Assembly (NCBI GenBank): GCA_030618065.1
Contig: JAUXEE010000003.1
Location: 1 to 24,213, forward strand
Source: Gemmatimonadota bacterium
Lineage (GTDB): Bacteria > Gemmatimonadota > Gemmatimonadetes > Longimicrobiales > Gaopeijiaceae
Direction: 5' to 3'
Length of the DNA stretch: 24,213 nucleotides
The notes under the pieces are model-generated. The model saw only the letters and a program-made list of their open reading frames with translations. It was not told where the DNA came from and made no database searches. The translations under genes were made by a program, and so were the position numbers. Numbering within the stretch: position 1 is the stretch's first letter; each line of letters begins with the position of its first letter. Positions 1 to 8,068 of the stretch are shown here, piece by piece.

Positions 1-1145
1 AGGGCGTGGGTGCCGACGGTGATCCGGGCCGACCCATCCGAGAGCTTCTTCAGAGCCTCCCGTCTCTCCCGGGCACTCAGGCTCCCCGTCAGAAGAAGAA
101 GGTCCACGCCCAGGGACCCCAGCATCTCACCAAGGCTCCGGGCATGCTGTTCGGCGAGGATCTCCGTGGGCGCCATGAGGGCCGCCTGGTACCCCCCTTC
201 CAGAGCCAGAAGCATGGCGAAGAGAGCCACCACCGTCTTCCCTGATCCTACGTCACCCTGGAGAAGCCGGCTCATTCTCCGTGGGGAGGACATGTCGGAA
301 AAGATCTCTCGGAGGACGCGGGCCTGAGCGTCCGTGAGGTCGAAAGGAAGGGCCTGGTGGAGCGGCTTGATGAGTTCGTTCGTCCTTCCAAAGGCTATGG
401 CCGGTTGGGCCTGGGTCTGCTGGAAACGAACCTGGGCTTGAACGATCTGAAGGAAGAACAGCTCGTCGAAGGCCAGTCGCCTGCGACCTTCCTCCACCCG
501 GGTCAGCGTCGAGGGACGGTGCATGGCTTCCAGGGCTCCACCCAGGGGAATCAAGCCCAATCCCTTCCGATTCTCGGGGTCCAGGTACTCCTCGGCATCG
601 ACCTGCTTCAGGAGCCAATCCAGGTTTCGGGCGAAGACCCTCCGAAGAACCCATTGGGGGACCTCCTCGCTGGCTGGGTAGGAGACGAAAATAGTCCCGG
701 AGACCTGGTCATCTTCCTCCTCCCCTTCCCTCCCTAGCAGGGTGAACTCCCGGGGCTGGAGCTGGCGTCCATGGAAGAACTTCACCGGCCCGGTGACGAG
801 AAGAAGGTCACCCTTGCGGATCTTTCGATCCAGCCAGGGCTGTCCCGGCCAGGCGCAGGTGATCATCCCGCTCTCATCCTGAAGGACGACCTGGAAAATC
901 CTCAGACCCGATCGTGTGGGGACGGTTCCCTTGCTCCTGACCCGCCCGACGGCGGTGGCGTCCATCCCCACATCCAGACTGCTGACGGGCTGGATCGTGG
1001 ACGCGTCATCATACCTGCGGGGCACGTGATAGAGGAGATCCCGAGCCGTGACGATCCCCATTCGCCCGAAAGCTTCGGACCGTCTGGGCCCGACCCCCTT
1101 CAAGAACTGGATGGGTTTGTCGAGCTGGGAAAGATCCTGGGACAT
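1..1145 (-). CDS. recG: ATP-dependent DNA helicase RecG (N-terminal part, runs off window)
   Basis: RecG is a superfamily 2 helicase that remodels stalled replication forks and branch-migrates Holliday junctions. The reverse strand from an ATG at 1145 stays open to the window edge, giving 381 codons of a protein that is usually about 690 residues. The start region has the helix-hairpin-helix-like KGVGPRR (about residues 16-22). The wedge (OB-fold) domain should cover roughly residues 50-160. Walker A GDVGSGKT lies at 297-304 and the APTE motif at 325-328, and the translation ends at GTHAL, a further helicase motif. The start is supported by a TGATG overlap with the ftsY stop. The 3' part, with helicase motifs III to VI, lies outside the window, so whether the gene is intact cannot be judged. 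Identification is firm from the motif order. Confidence 0.95.
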   Translation of the reverse strand, partial: MSQDLSQLDKPIQFLKGVGPRRSEAFGRMGIVTARDLLYHVPRRYDDASTIQPVSSLDVGMDATAVGRVRSKGTVPTRSGLRIFQVVLQDESGMITCAWPGQPWLDRKIRKGDLLLVTGPVKFFHGRQLQPREFTLLGREGEEEDDQVSGTIFVSYPASEEVPQWVLRRVFARNLDWLLKQVDAEEYLDPENRKGLGLIPLGGALEAMHRPSTLTRVEEGRRRLAFDELFFLQIVQAQVRFQQTQAQPAIAFGRTNELIKPLHQALPFDLTDAQARVLREIFSDMSSPRRMSRLLQGDVGSGKTVVALFAMLLALEGGYQAALMAPTEILAEQHARSLGEMLGSLGVDLLLLTGSLSARERREALKKLSDGSARITVGTHA

Positions 1146-2071
1146 CAGCTTCCTTGAAAGACTCCCTGGATGAACTCGTCCGGATCGAAGAGTTCCAGAT
1201 CCTCTAGCCCCTCTCCGGTCCCGACCAGCTTCACGGGGAGGCCGAACTCCTCAAGGAGGCTCACCACGATCCCCCCCCGGGCGGTGCTATCCAGCTTGGC
1301 GAGGATGATCCCCGAAAGGGAGATGACCTTGGAGAAAGCCTCCACCTGTGCCCGTGCATTCTGCCCCACCGTGGCGTCCAGGACAATAAGGCTCTCGTGG
1401 GGAGCTCCCGGCAACTTCTTCTTCACCACCCGGTCCACCTTTTCCAGCTCATCCATGAGGTTCTTGTGAGTGTGGAGCCTTCCGGCGGTATCCACCAGCA
1501 GGACGTCGATCTCCCGTGCCCACGCTGCCTCGATGGCGTCAAAAGCCACCGCTGCCGGGTCCCCCCCCTTCTGGCCCCTCACGAAGCTCGCTCCAGCCCG
1601 CTCGGCCCAAATGGAAAGCTGCTCCACCGCTCCGGCCCGATAGGTGTCGGCGGCCGCCACCATGACGGATTGGCCCTCTTTCACAAGCCGGTGAGCCAGC
1701 TTGGCGATGGAGGTGGTCTTCCCCACCCCGTTCACGCCGCAGATGAGATATACCGTTGGCCCTGAGTCCGAGGCCTGGAGAAACGCCTCGGAGGCCGGTG
1801 AAAGAATCGCCGAGAGCTCCTCCTGGAGGGCGGCACGGAGCCCTTCCGTCCCCCTCACCTTTCCCTTCCGGGCCAGAGCCTCCACCCGGTCCACAAGGCG
1901 TAAAGTGGCTTGGATCCCGAAATCTGCCGCCAGGAGACGCTCCTCCAGTGACTCGAGAGTCTCGGTGTCCATTCCCCCCACGGCCACCCTGACATCAGTG
2001 AGGGCGAGCCTCACGACGCGCCCCCAAAGTGACGTTTTCTTTTCGGATCGGGTTCGGAAGAGTCGAGCCAT
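1145..2071 (-). CDS. ftsY: Signal recognition particle receptor FtsY (SRP-GTPase)
   Basis: FtsY is the membrane-associated SRP receptor that delivers ribosome-nascent chain complexes to the Sec translocon and hydrolyses GTP together with Ffh. The protein has 308 residues. An N-terminal helical N domain covers about 1-100, followed by the NG GTPase core: G1 GVNGVGKTT at 112-120, the DTYRAGA motif at 142-148, G3 DTAGR at 194-198, AKLD at 258-261 (usually TKLD) and GTGEG at 284-288. It lacks the long acidic A domain of enterobacterial FtsY, which is common in other phyla. The ATG at 2071 follows the M23 peptidase stop after 42 bases. I see no strong Shine-Dalgarno there, so the start is likely but not proven. 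Its stop overlaps the recG start by one base (TGATG), so the two are probably cotranscribed. Confidence 0.96.
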   Translation of the reverse strand: MARLFRTRSEKKTSLWGRVVRLALTDVRVAVGGMDTETLESLEERLLAADFGIQATLRLVDRVEALARKGKVRGTEGLRAALQEELSAILSPASEAFLQASDSGPTVYLICGVNGVGKTTSIAKLAHRLVKEGQSVMVAAADTYRAGAVEQLSIWAERAGASFVRGQKGGDPAAVAFDAIEAAWAREIDVLLVDTAGRLHTHKNLMDELEKVDRVVKKKLPGAPHESLIVLDATVGQNARAQVEAFSKVISLSGIILAKLDSTARGGIVVSLLEEFGLPVKLVGTGEGLEDLELFDPDEFIQGVFQGS

Positions 2072-2113
2072 GACTAGAAGGAAGTCGCAGTAGTGGGCAG
2101 TGGGCCCTCCGGG

Positions 2114-3439
2114 TCAGTCCCCTCCCGGATCCGGGGGACTCTCCGAAGAATCGGCATCGGGGTTCTCCGCAACCCTCAGGATGGGAGGGCCCGGGAGGGT
2201 CGCCAGAAGTGTCAGGCGTTCTTCGGATTCCAGGGCCCACCGCCCCCAGTCGGAAGTCGGTACCGGATCCCCGGGAGGAAGGTTGATGGACAAGGGGTCC
2301 AACGCAACACCATTCCTGCGCAACTCATAGTGGCAGTGGGGGCCGTTCGTCAGGCCTGTCATTCCCACATACCCGATAATCTGGCTCTGCCTGACCCGGG
2401 TACCCACTCGGATTCCCGGCCCGTAACCGCTCAGGTGCCCATACCGACTCACCCAACCGTTTGGTGCCCGAATCTCCACCAGCTTCCCCAAATCCCCCTT
2501 CCGGTCGGCGTAGACGACCACGCCATCACTGGTAGCCTGGATGGGAGTCCCCACCGGGGCAGCGAAATCAACCCCGCGGTGGGCTCTGACGGTGTTCAGG
2601 ATCGGGTGCAAACGGGCGTTGGAGTAGCGGGAAGAGATCCGACTGAGGGGGATGGGTTTCAGAAGGAAGGCCCGGCGAACAGACTTCCCCTCTTCGTCGT
2701 AAAAGGTGCCGTCTCCGTCGTCATTGGGATCGAACCAGATGGCCCGGTAGGGTGTGCCCTGGTTCACATATTCGGCCGCGATGAGGTGGCCGGAGCGCAT
2801 GCTCCCGTCGGGGCGAACCTCTCGCTCGAAGGTCAGGCGATAGCTGTCCCCTTCACGCACCTGCCTGCTGAAATCCACCTGCCACTGGAAAACCTTGTCC
2901 ATCCAGTCCACAACCAACGCCCGATCCCGCGAGGGAAGGTCGGCCAGAGCTGGGTTATCGATGACAGCGTTCCAGAGGATGCTCTCGACGGCTCCGGAAA
3001 CGAAGACCGTATCGACCCAGACCGGGGTCCGGACCAGGTCCGACGACCAGACAGCCTCGTCTCGTAAGAGGCGAACGGTTTCGTCTCTGCTCAAGGTCAC
3101 GTCTACGCCCCGGAGATCGTCCCCTTCCGGATACCAACGAAGAGTGATCCGAGTCCCATCCCGCATCCTCCTGGGGTTCGCCTGCTCGCGAAACGCCAGG
3201 AGGAGGGAGTTTTGATCCGACCAACCGACCTCCGCCCGTTGAAGAACCTCTCCAAAGGTCTGTCCCACCTGGAGATGTACCACCTCCAGTCTCTCCGCCG
3301 GCGCAGCCACCACCGGTTCCAGAGGCCCGACCTCCGGGGGTCGGGAGGACACTTGGTTCCCCACCAGAAGGGCAAGGCCCAGGGCCCCGGCCAAGCCGAG
3401 GAGAACCAGGGGGGGGGAGAGTCGGGGAATCTGGATCAT
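2114..3439 (-). CDS. Membrane-anchored M23 family metallopeptidase (MepM-like murein endopeptidase)
   Basis: This is probably a zinc endopeptidase that cuts peptide cross-links in peptidoglycan, in the periplasm. The protein has 441 residues. A hydrophobic stretch at about 9-27 is a signal anchor or signal peptide. Residues 50-260 form an N-terminal region like the LysM/OapA-type parts of MepM-like proteins, and the C-terminal LytM (M23) domain covers about 265-385. The catalytic set is complete: H287 and D291 (HRGVD), H335, and H368/H370 (HCH). A Shine-Dalgarno GAGGTG overlaps the ftsZ stop (TGAGGTG), and the ATG at 3439 follows that stop by 7 bases, so expression is tied to ftsZ. Having an active-looking M23 enzyme directly after ftsZ is not the standard dcw layout and suggests a role in septal wall splitting (inference). 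A run of nine C lies in codons 8-11. Confidence 0.9.
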   Translation of the reverse strand: MIQIPRLSPPLVLLGLAGALGLALLVGNQVSSRPPEVGPLEPVVAAPAERLEVVHLQVGQTFGEVLQRAEVGWSDQNSLLLAFREQANPRRMRDGTRITLRWYPEGDDLRGVDVTLSRDETVRLLRDEAVWSSDLVRTPVWVDTVFVSGAVESILWNAVIDNPALADLPSRDRALVVDWMDKVFQWQVDFSRQVREGDSYRLTFEREVRPDGSMRSGHLIAAEYVNQGTPYRAIWFDPNDDGDGTFYDEEGKSVRRAFLLKPIPLSRISSRYSNARLHPILNTVRAHRGVDFAAPVGTPIQATSDGVVVYADRKGDLGKLVEIRAPNGWVSRYGHLSGYGPGIRVGTRVRQSQIIGYVGMTGLTNGPHCHYELRRNGVALDPLSINLPPGDPVPTSDWGRWALESEERLTLLATLPGPPILRVAENPDADSSESPPDPGGD

Positions 3440-3446
3440 TCACACC

Positions 3447-4634
3447 TCAGTCCATCTGCCGCCGTATGAAGGTGGGGATGTCCAGCTCCCGGATCTGTTC
3501 CGTCGTAATGACCCGCTCAGGAAACCGTTGTAGTGGCATCACCATGGGTTCGCTGCTTCCACCGACTGCCACCACCCTTCTCTGGGGCTGTTGCATTTGC
3601 ACCTGCACCTTGGGCTGAGGCTGAGCGGCACGGGCAAACTCAGGTCGAATCACCTTGTCTTCCTTGGCCTCGCTACGATCGAATCCAGTGGCGATGACCG
3701 TAACCCGGATTTTCCCTTCCAGGGCCGGATCGTGAACGGCTCCGAAGATGATCTCGGCTTCGTCACCCGCCTCTTCCTGGATAATGCTAGAGATCTGGGA
3801 CACCTCGTCAATGGCCAGATCCATTCCCCCGGTGATGTTGATGAGTACGCCCTGTGCTCCAGCAATGGAAACCTCGTCCAGAAGGGGCGACGAAATGGCT
3901 TCCTGGGCAGCCTCTTGGGCCCTGTCGTCTCCTTCTCCGAAGCCCGACCCCATGAGTGCAGGCCCCCGGCAGGCCATGATGGTGCGAACGTCAGCAAAAT
4001 CGACGTTCACTTCACCACTGACTCTGATGAGGTCGCTGATGCCCTGGGTTGCATGAAGGAGGACCTCGTCGGCTCGCTTCAAGGCTTCCCGGAAGGAAGT
4101 ACCCTTCCCCACGACGCTCAGAAGCCGGTCGTTGGGGACGACGATCATGGTGTCCACAGTTCGACGGAGCTCCGCCAACCCCTGTTCCGCTTGCCGCATC
4201 CGCTTTTTCCCTTCAAAGGAGAAGGGGCGGGTGATGATCCCAATGGTCAGTGCGCCCAGCTCTCTGGCGATCTCCCCCACGAGGGGAGCGGCGCCGGTCC
4301 CGGTTCCTCCACCCATGCCGCCGGTGATGAAGACCAGGTCCGCACCTTCCAGGGCCTTCCTGACCTCGTCCTGGCTCTCATGGAGGGCCTGTCGGCCGAT
4401 CTCCGGCCGGGCTCCCGCCCCAAGCCCTCGGGTGAGCTTCTTCCCAAGCTGGATCGTCACCTGGGCCCTGGAATTCTTCAGGGCCTGGGCGTCGGTGTTG
4501 GCGGAGATGAAATCCACACCCTCCAGATCCTCGTCGATCATTCTGTTTACCGCATTACCACCAGCGCCCCCCACGCCGATGACTCTCATACGGGCATTCC
4601 TGGTCGGGGCATCCTCGAACTCAAAGATCATCAT
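3447..4634 (-). CDS. ftsZ: Cell division protein FtsZ (tubulin-like GTPase)
   Basis: FtsZ polymerises on GTP at mid-cell and forms the Z ring that recruits the divisome. The protein has 395 residues, normal for the family. The tubulin signature GGMGGGTGTGAA is at 105-116, the nucleotide-binding GVGGAGGNAVNRM is at 20-32, and the catalytic T7 loop is NVDFADV at 210-216, with both acidic residues present. After the globular core (to about 318) comes a variable linker rich in Q, P and V, then the conserved C-terminal peptide DIPTFIRRQMD (385-395) that binds FtsA and other membrane tethers. Two ATG codons are adjacent (4634 and 4631). The Shine-Dalgarno GGAGGT at 4639-4644 sits 4 bases from the first and 7 from the second, so the second may be the real start. 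The gene follows ftsA after 43 bases. Confidence 0.98.
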   Translation of the reverse strand: MMIFEFEDAPTRNARMRVIGVGGAGGNAVNRMIDEDLEGVDFISANTDAQALKNSRAQVTIQLGKKLTRGLGAGARPEIGRQALHESQDEVRKALEGADLVFITGGMGGGTGTGAAPLVGEIARELGALTIGIITRPFSFEGKKRMRQAEQGLAELRRTVDTMIVVPNDRLLSVVGKGTSFREALKRADEVLLHATQGISDLIRVSGEVNVDFADVRTIMACRGPALMGSGFGEGDDRAQEAAQEAISSPLLDEVSIAGAQGVLINITGGMDLAIDEVSQISSIIQEEAGDEAEIIFGAVHDPALEGKIRVTVIATGFDRSEAKEDKVIRPEFARAAQPQPKVQVQMQQPQRRVVAVGGSSEPMVMPLQRFPERVITTEQIRELDIPTFIRRQMD

Positions 4635-4638
4635 TCTT

Positions 4639-4644
4639 ACCTCC
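4639..4644 (-). promoter_or_regulatory. Shine-Dalgarno of ftsZ between two candidate ATG codons
   Basis: The reverse strand reads GGAGGT here, the strongest ribosome binding site in the operon. It lies 4 bases before the ATG at 4634 and 7 bases before the in-frame ATG at 4631. Spacing favours the second ATG. FtsZ is made in large excess over FtsA in studied bacteria, and a near-consensus site in front of ftsZ fits that (inference). Confidence 0.7.
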
Positions 4645-4677
4645 GGGATATGGTGTGAGCAGACACCGTTTCGTGAA

Positions 4678-5910
4678 TCAAAAAAATTCCTTTAGCCAGG
4701 CGGCGACCTTGGTGACCAGACCCGAGGTGAGGGTCGACGCACCCTCCCCCGTCTCCTTGAACCGGTCAGCGCCATAAAGAGCCAGACCTGCCACCGTGGC
4801 AAACCGGGGGAAAGCCACCGAATCGGCCAGGCCCGTCAACCCCTCCTCAGGCCTTCCAGCCCGGACCGGGGCAGCGAACACCTGCTGAGCCAACTCCACC
4901 GTTCCGTGGAGGGCGGTGGTTCCCCCCGTGAGAACGATCCCCGCCCCCAGCTTGTCCAAGACACCGGCCCGATTCAGATCTTCCTGCACGAGTCCGAACA
5001 TCTCGTCCAGACGCTGTTCCACGATGTGGGCGATGAGCTCCCGGGCCACATGGCGGCGCTGGCCCGGACTGGGTCCGGGAAGCTCCACCGTCTCCTGTGG
5101 ATCCACCATCTGGGCGAAAGCAGCACCAAACTGTTCCTTGGCCTTTTGAGCCTCGGCGAAGGGAATAGAGAGGCCCTTCACGAGATCGTTGGTCACCGTG
5201 AGGCCACCGAAGGGGAGACTCGCCACATGGCGGATCTTGCCCTCGTAGAAGACGGCGAGATCAGTGGTGCCACCCCCCATCTCCACCATGGCCACCCCCA
5301 CCTCCTTCTCATCCTCGGTGACAACTGCCCGCGAGGAAGCCAACGGCTCCAGGACCAACTCCTGGACTCGGTAGCCGGCCCGGGAAACGGCCTTCCTGAT
5401 GTTCGTGGTGGCTGCCGACGCCGACGTCACCAGGTAGACCTCAGCCTCCAACCTGGTGCCCGCCATGCCGAGGGGGTCCTTGATCCCCCCTTGGTGGTCC
5501 ACCTTGTACTCCTGGGGGATGGCGTGGAGGAGCTCTCGGTCCGGGGGTAGCGCGATGGCCTGTGCGACCTCATGAACCCGGGAAATGTCGGATGCCATGA
5601 CCTCCTCACCACCCACCGCGACGACGCCGGAGGAGGAAAAGGCCTGGATGTGCTCCCCTGCTATCCCTGCGTAAACCCGATCCACCGTGACTCCCGCCAT
5701 GAGCTCCGCCTCTTTCACGGCCCGCTTCACGGAATCGGTGGTCTCTTCGATATGTGTCACCACCTCACGGCGCATACCCGAGGTCCGAGCCTGCCCCACC
5801 CCCAGGACCTTCAGCCCCGGGCGCCGGGGCACATCCCCTGTAAGCTCGCCAATGACAGCACAGGTCTTGGCGGTGCCAATGTCCAGGGCGGCAATGAGAT
5901 TCGCTCGCAT
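4678..5910 (-). CDS. ftsA: Cell division protein FtsA (actin-like membrane tether of FtsZ)
   Basis: FtsA is an actin-fold ATPase that anchors FtsZ filaments to the inner membrane and signals to FtsQLB and FtsWI. The protein has 410 residues. The phosphate-1 motif ALDIGTAKTC covers about 8-17, followed by the FtsA-specific 1C (SHS2) domain at roughly 80-160. The phosphate-2 motif EMGGGTTD is at 210-217 and the adenosine-binding LTGGTT lies near 333-338. The last 14 residues (about 397-410) form an amphipathic helix containing VAAWLKEFF, typical of the FtsA membrane-targeting sequence. The ATG at 5910 follows the ftsQ stop after 2 bases. The final codons are GAA TTT TTT TGA, so a T7 run covers the stop region. 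Confidence 0.97.
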   Translation of the reverse strand: MRANLIAALDIGTAKTCAVIGELTGDVPRRPGLKVLGVGQARTSGMRREVVTHIEETTDSVKRAVKEAELMAGVTVDRVYAGIAGEHIQAFSSSGVVAVGGEEVMASDISRVHEVAQAIALPPDRELLHAIPQEYKVDHQGGIKDPLGMAGTRLEAEVYLVTSASAATTNIRKAVSRAGYRVQELVLEPLASSRAVVTEDEKEVGVAMVEMGGGTTDLAVFYEGKIRHVASLPFGGLTVTNDLVKGLSIPFAEAQKAKEQFGAAFAQMVDPQETVELPGPSPGQRRHVARELIAHIVEQRLDEMFGLVQEDLNRAGVLDKLGAGIVLTGGTTALHGTVELAQQVFAAPVRAGRPEEGLTGLADSVAFPRFATVAGLALYGADRFKETGEGASTLTSGLVTKVAAWLKEFF

Positions 5911-5912
5911 GT

Positions 5913-6653
5913 TCAGCCCCCTCCGGCCCTGCCAAATCGAACTACGACCTGGTCTTTGAAACGAAGATCCAGCTCCACCACGTCCCCCTCGTCAAATCTG
6001 GCCTGAGCGTCCCTCAAAACCTGAAGTCCTGTCTTGATCCGCCCACCTGAGAGACCCGGCCGGAAGCGCAGAGTGACAGGGGGATCCAGGATCCGGACTC
6101 TCACATCCCCGCTGGAGTTCAGGGCGAAATCAGAGATCATCGAGTGGAGCTCCGGCTCCCCCTGAGCCAGGCGTGAGATTTCCCCGGCCAACAAGCGGAT
6201 TTCCGCCGGGGTGAGTGATCCGGGCCCCTCTTGTCCGGCAGAGGCCATGAGGGGAAGGTCCAGCTTGTGGAAGGCCGGGTCTATCGGGAGAAGGCGGCCG
6301 GACTCGTCCACCGGATCGAGCGTCGGGTTCGGGAAGAGAGCCACCGGCTCACGCTCCACGACCTGGAGAAGAAGGGCGCTGGGAAAGCGCCGGTGAATGG
6401 TAACTTCCTTGACCAGTGGGTGTTCCTCCAACCGGGCCTCCAGAATCTTGGTATCGTCCCAGACGCTGGCTCGGTCAGAGAGGTTCAGAGCTTTCACGGC
6501 CTCCTCGTGAGTCAGGAAGCGGGCGCCCCGGAGGCGAACCTCCTCGACCCTGAACGCCTCCACCTCGGCAAGGGCCCTGGGTACCCGGGACACGACCCCA
6601 CCCAGGGCGACGGCAAGGGCCAGCATGAACACGAAGGTCAGCCACCGCTTCAT
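5913..6653 (-). CDS. ftsQ: Cell division protein FtsQ/DivIB (POTRA domain)
   Basis: FtsQ is a bitopic inner-membrane protein that links early and late divisome proteins through FtsL and FtsB. The protein has 246 residues: a short cytoplasmic start (MKRW), a membrane helix at about 5-24, then a POTRA domain at about 34-103 (with VEEVRLRGARFLT and HPLVKEVTIHRRFPS), then the beta domain with VVEREPVALF. The POTRA pattern 'G...L....V...L......P.V....V.R..P..L...V.ER.P' is clear. Its ATG overlaps the murC stop by one base (TGATG). The C-terminal end is rich in Gly and Arg and the protein is slightly shorter than E. coli FtsQ (276). Confidence 0.93.
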   Translation of the reverse strand: MKRWLTFVFMLALAVALGGVVSRVPRALAEVEAFRVEEVRLRGARFLTHEEAVKALNLSDRASVWDDTKILEARLEEHPLVKEVTIHRRFPSALLLQVVEREPVALFPNPTLDPVDESGRLLPIDPAFHKLDLPLMASAGQEGPGSLTPAEIRLLAGEISRLAQGEPELHSMISDFALNSSGDVRVRILDPPVTLRFRPGLSGGRIKTGLQVLRDAQARFDEGDVVELDLRFKDQVVVRFGRAGGG

Positions 6654-8068
6654 CAGCCTGCGGCCTCCCCATCCCGCCGAGCCCTGAGAGCGGCGAGAAG
6701 ATCCTCACCCAGGAATTCGATGGATCCTGCCCCCATGATAAGACATACGTTTCCAGGCCCGAGGTTCGGTAGGAGCTCACCCGGAACCCCCGCCAACTCA
6801 GGGTGGAAAGAGACACTCGAAGCTCCTGCGTCCAATGTGGCCTGAGCCACCAGCACCCCAGTGATTCCGGGGATCGGCGCCTCACGGGCCGGATAGATCT
6901 CCGTGACCCACACTTCGTCGGCGCCGGCCAGGGCTTCGCCTAAGTCCTGGGCGAAGTCCCGGGTCCGGGAGAAGAGGTGGGGTTGAAAGACCGCCACGAT
7001 CCGGGTGCCCGGGAACCGCCCTCGCGCCGCCGCCAGGGTGGCCCGGATTTCCGTAGGATGATGCGCATAGTCATCCACCACGGTCACCCCTTCGACCCGC
7101 CCGAGGAACTCGAACCGTCGCCCGACACCCCGGAAGGTGCTGAGGCCCCGCCGAATCGCTTCCCACTCCACACCCAGAGACCGGGCAGCCATGGCAGCCC
7201 CAAGCGCGTTCAAAATGTTGTGGTGCCCGGGAATCTGCAGGGTCACCTCCCCACGGTGTTCCCCATCCTCCACGACCTCGAACCGTGTCCCGGTCTCCCC
7301 CTCCCGGATCCTGACACCTCTCAGCTGGGACCCGGGATTGAGACCGTAGCTTCGGGCTTTCCCTCCAAGCCCGGGGAGGAGCCGGCTGACGCCATGATCG
7401 TCACCACAAGCCACGATATGGCCCCCTGGGGACACACCGTCCAGGAAGGTTCGGAAGGCATCTTCGACTCCCTCCAGATCCCTGTAGATGTCGAGGTGAT
7501 CAGCTTCCAAGTTGGTCAGGACAGCGACATGGGGTCGGAGGTGGTGGAAGGACCTGTCATATTCGTCGGCCTCGACCACGAAGAGATCCTCGTCTCCCAA
7601 CCGAAGATTCGATTCCCAATCCGACACCCGCCCGCCCACCAGCCCCGTGGGATTCATGCCCGCCGCCACCAGCACCTCGGTGGCCATGGCCGTGGTGGTG
7701 GTTTTTCCGTGGCTTCCTGCCACAGCGACCACCCGGCCCCGATTGACCCATTCCCCCAGGGCCTCGGCCCGCTTCAGGACCGGGATTCCAAGGTCACGGG
7801 CCCTTTGGATCTCAGGGTGGTCCGAGGGAACGGCGGCCGTAACCACCAAGGCCGACGCGGTCTCGACGTGGGCGGGGTCATGACCCGAAAAGACCTCACA
7901 TCCCCAGGAGGAGAGGGCGCGAGCGGCAGGGTTCGCCTGGAGGTCACACCCGGTGACCGAGAGGCCTCTTCTGGCAAAAAGCTCCGCCAGGGAGATCATT
8001 CCCGCCCCGGCGATACCCATGAAGTGGACCGGTCCATTGGAGTTGGCGAAAACCGACGGAAGGGTCAT
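6653..8068 (-). CDS. murC: UDP-N-acetylmuramate--L-alanine ligase MurC
   Basis: MurC adds the first residue, L-Ala, to UDP-MurNAc with ATP, in the cytoplasm. From the ATG at 8068 the protein has 471 residues, the family size. The N-terminal UDP-binding loop is MGIAGAGM (17-24), the ATP-binding loop GSHGKTTTT (118-126), followed by EADEYD (166-171), the central-domain TNLEADHLD (185-193), GHHNILNA (281-288) and the MurC-type VVDDYAHHPTEI (330-341). The open frame continues upstream into murG. I chose this ATG because it forms an ATGA overlap with the murG stop and gives the standard N-terminus. The direct murC to ftsQ junction means there is no murB or ddl here. Confidence 0.97.
   Translation of the reverse strand: MTLPSVFANSNGPVHFMGIAGAGMISLAELFARRGLSVTGCDLQANPAARALSSWGCEVFSGHDPAHVETASALVVTAAVPSDHPEIQRARDLGIPVLKRAEALGEWVNRGRVVAVAGSHGKTTTTAMATEVLVAAGMNPTGLVGGRVSDWESNLRLGDEDLFVVEADEYDRSFHHLRPHVAVLTNLEADHLDIYRDLEGVEDAFRTFLDGVSPGGHIVACGDDHGVSRLLPGLGGKARSYGLNPGSQLRGVRIREGETGTRFEVVEDGEHRGEVTLQIPGHHNILNALGAAMAARSLGVEWEAIRRGLSTFRGVGRRFEFLGRVEGVTVVDDYAHHPTEIRATLAAARGRFPGTRIVAVFQPHLFSRTRDFAQDLGEALAGADEVWVTEIYPAREAPIPGITGVLVAQATLDAGASSVSFHPELAGVPGELLPNLGPGNVCLIMGAGSIEFLGEDLLAALRARRDGEAAG

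Noticed and set aside
2092..2105. Tandem AGTGGGC repeat as a second MraZ site before ftsY
   Set aside because: There are only two copies and the period is 7 bp, not 10 bp, so it does not match the MraZ pattern.
3591..4658. 355-codon plus-strand open frame opposite ftsZ
   Set aside because: Antisense shadow of ftsZ without recognisable motifs.
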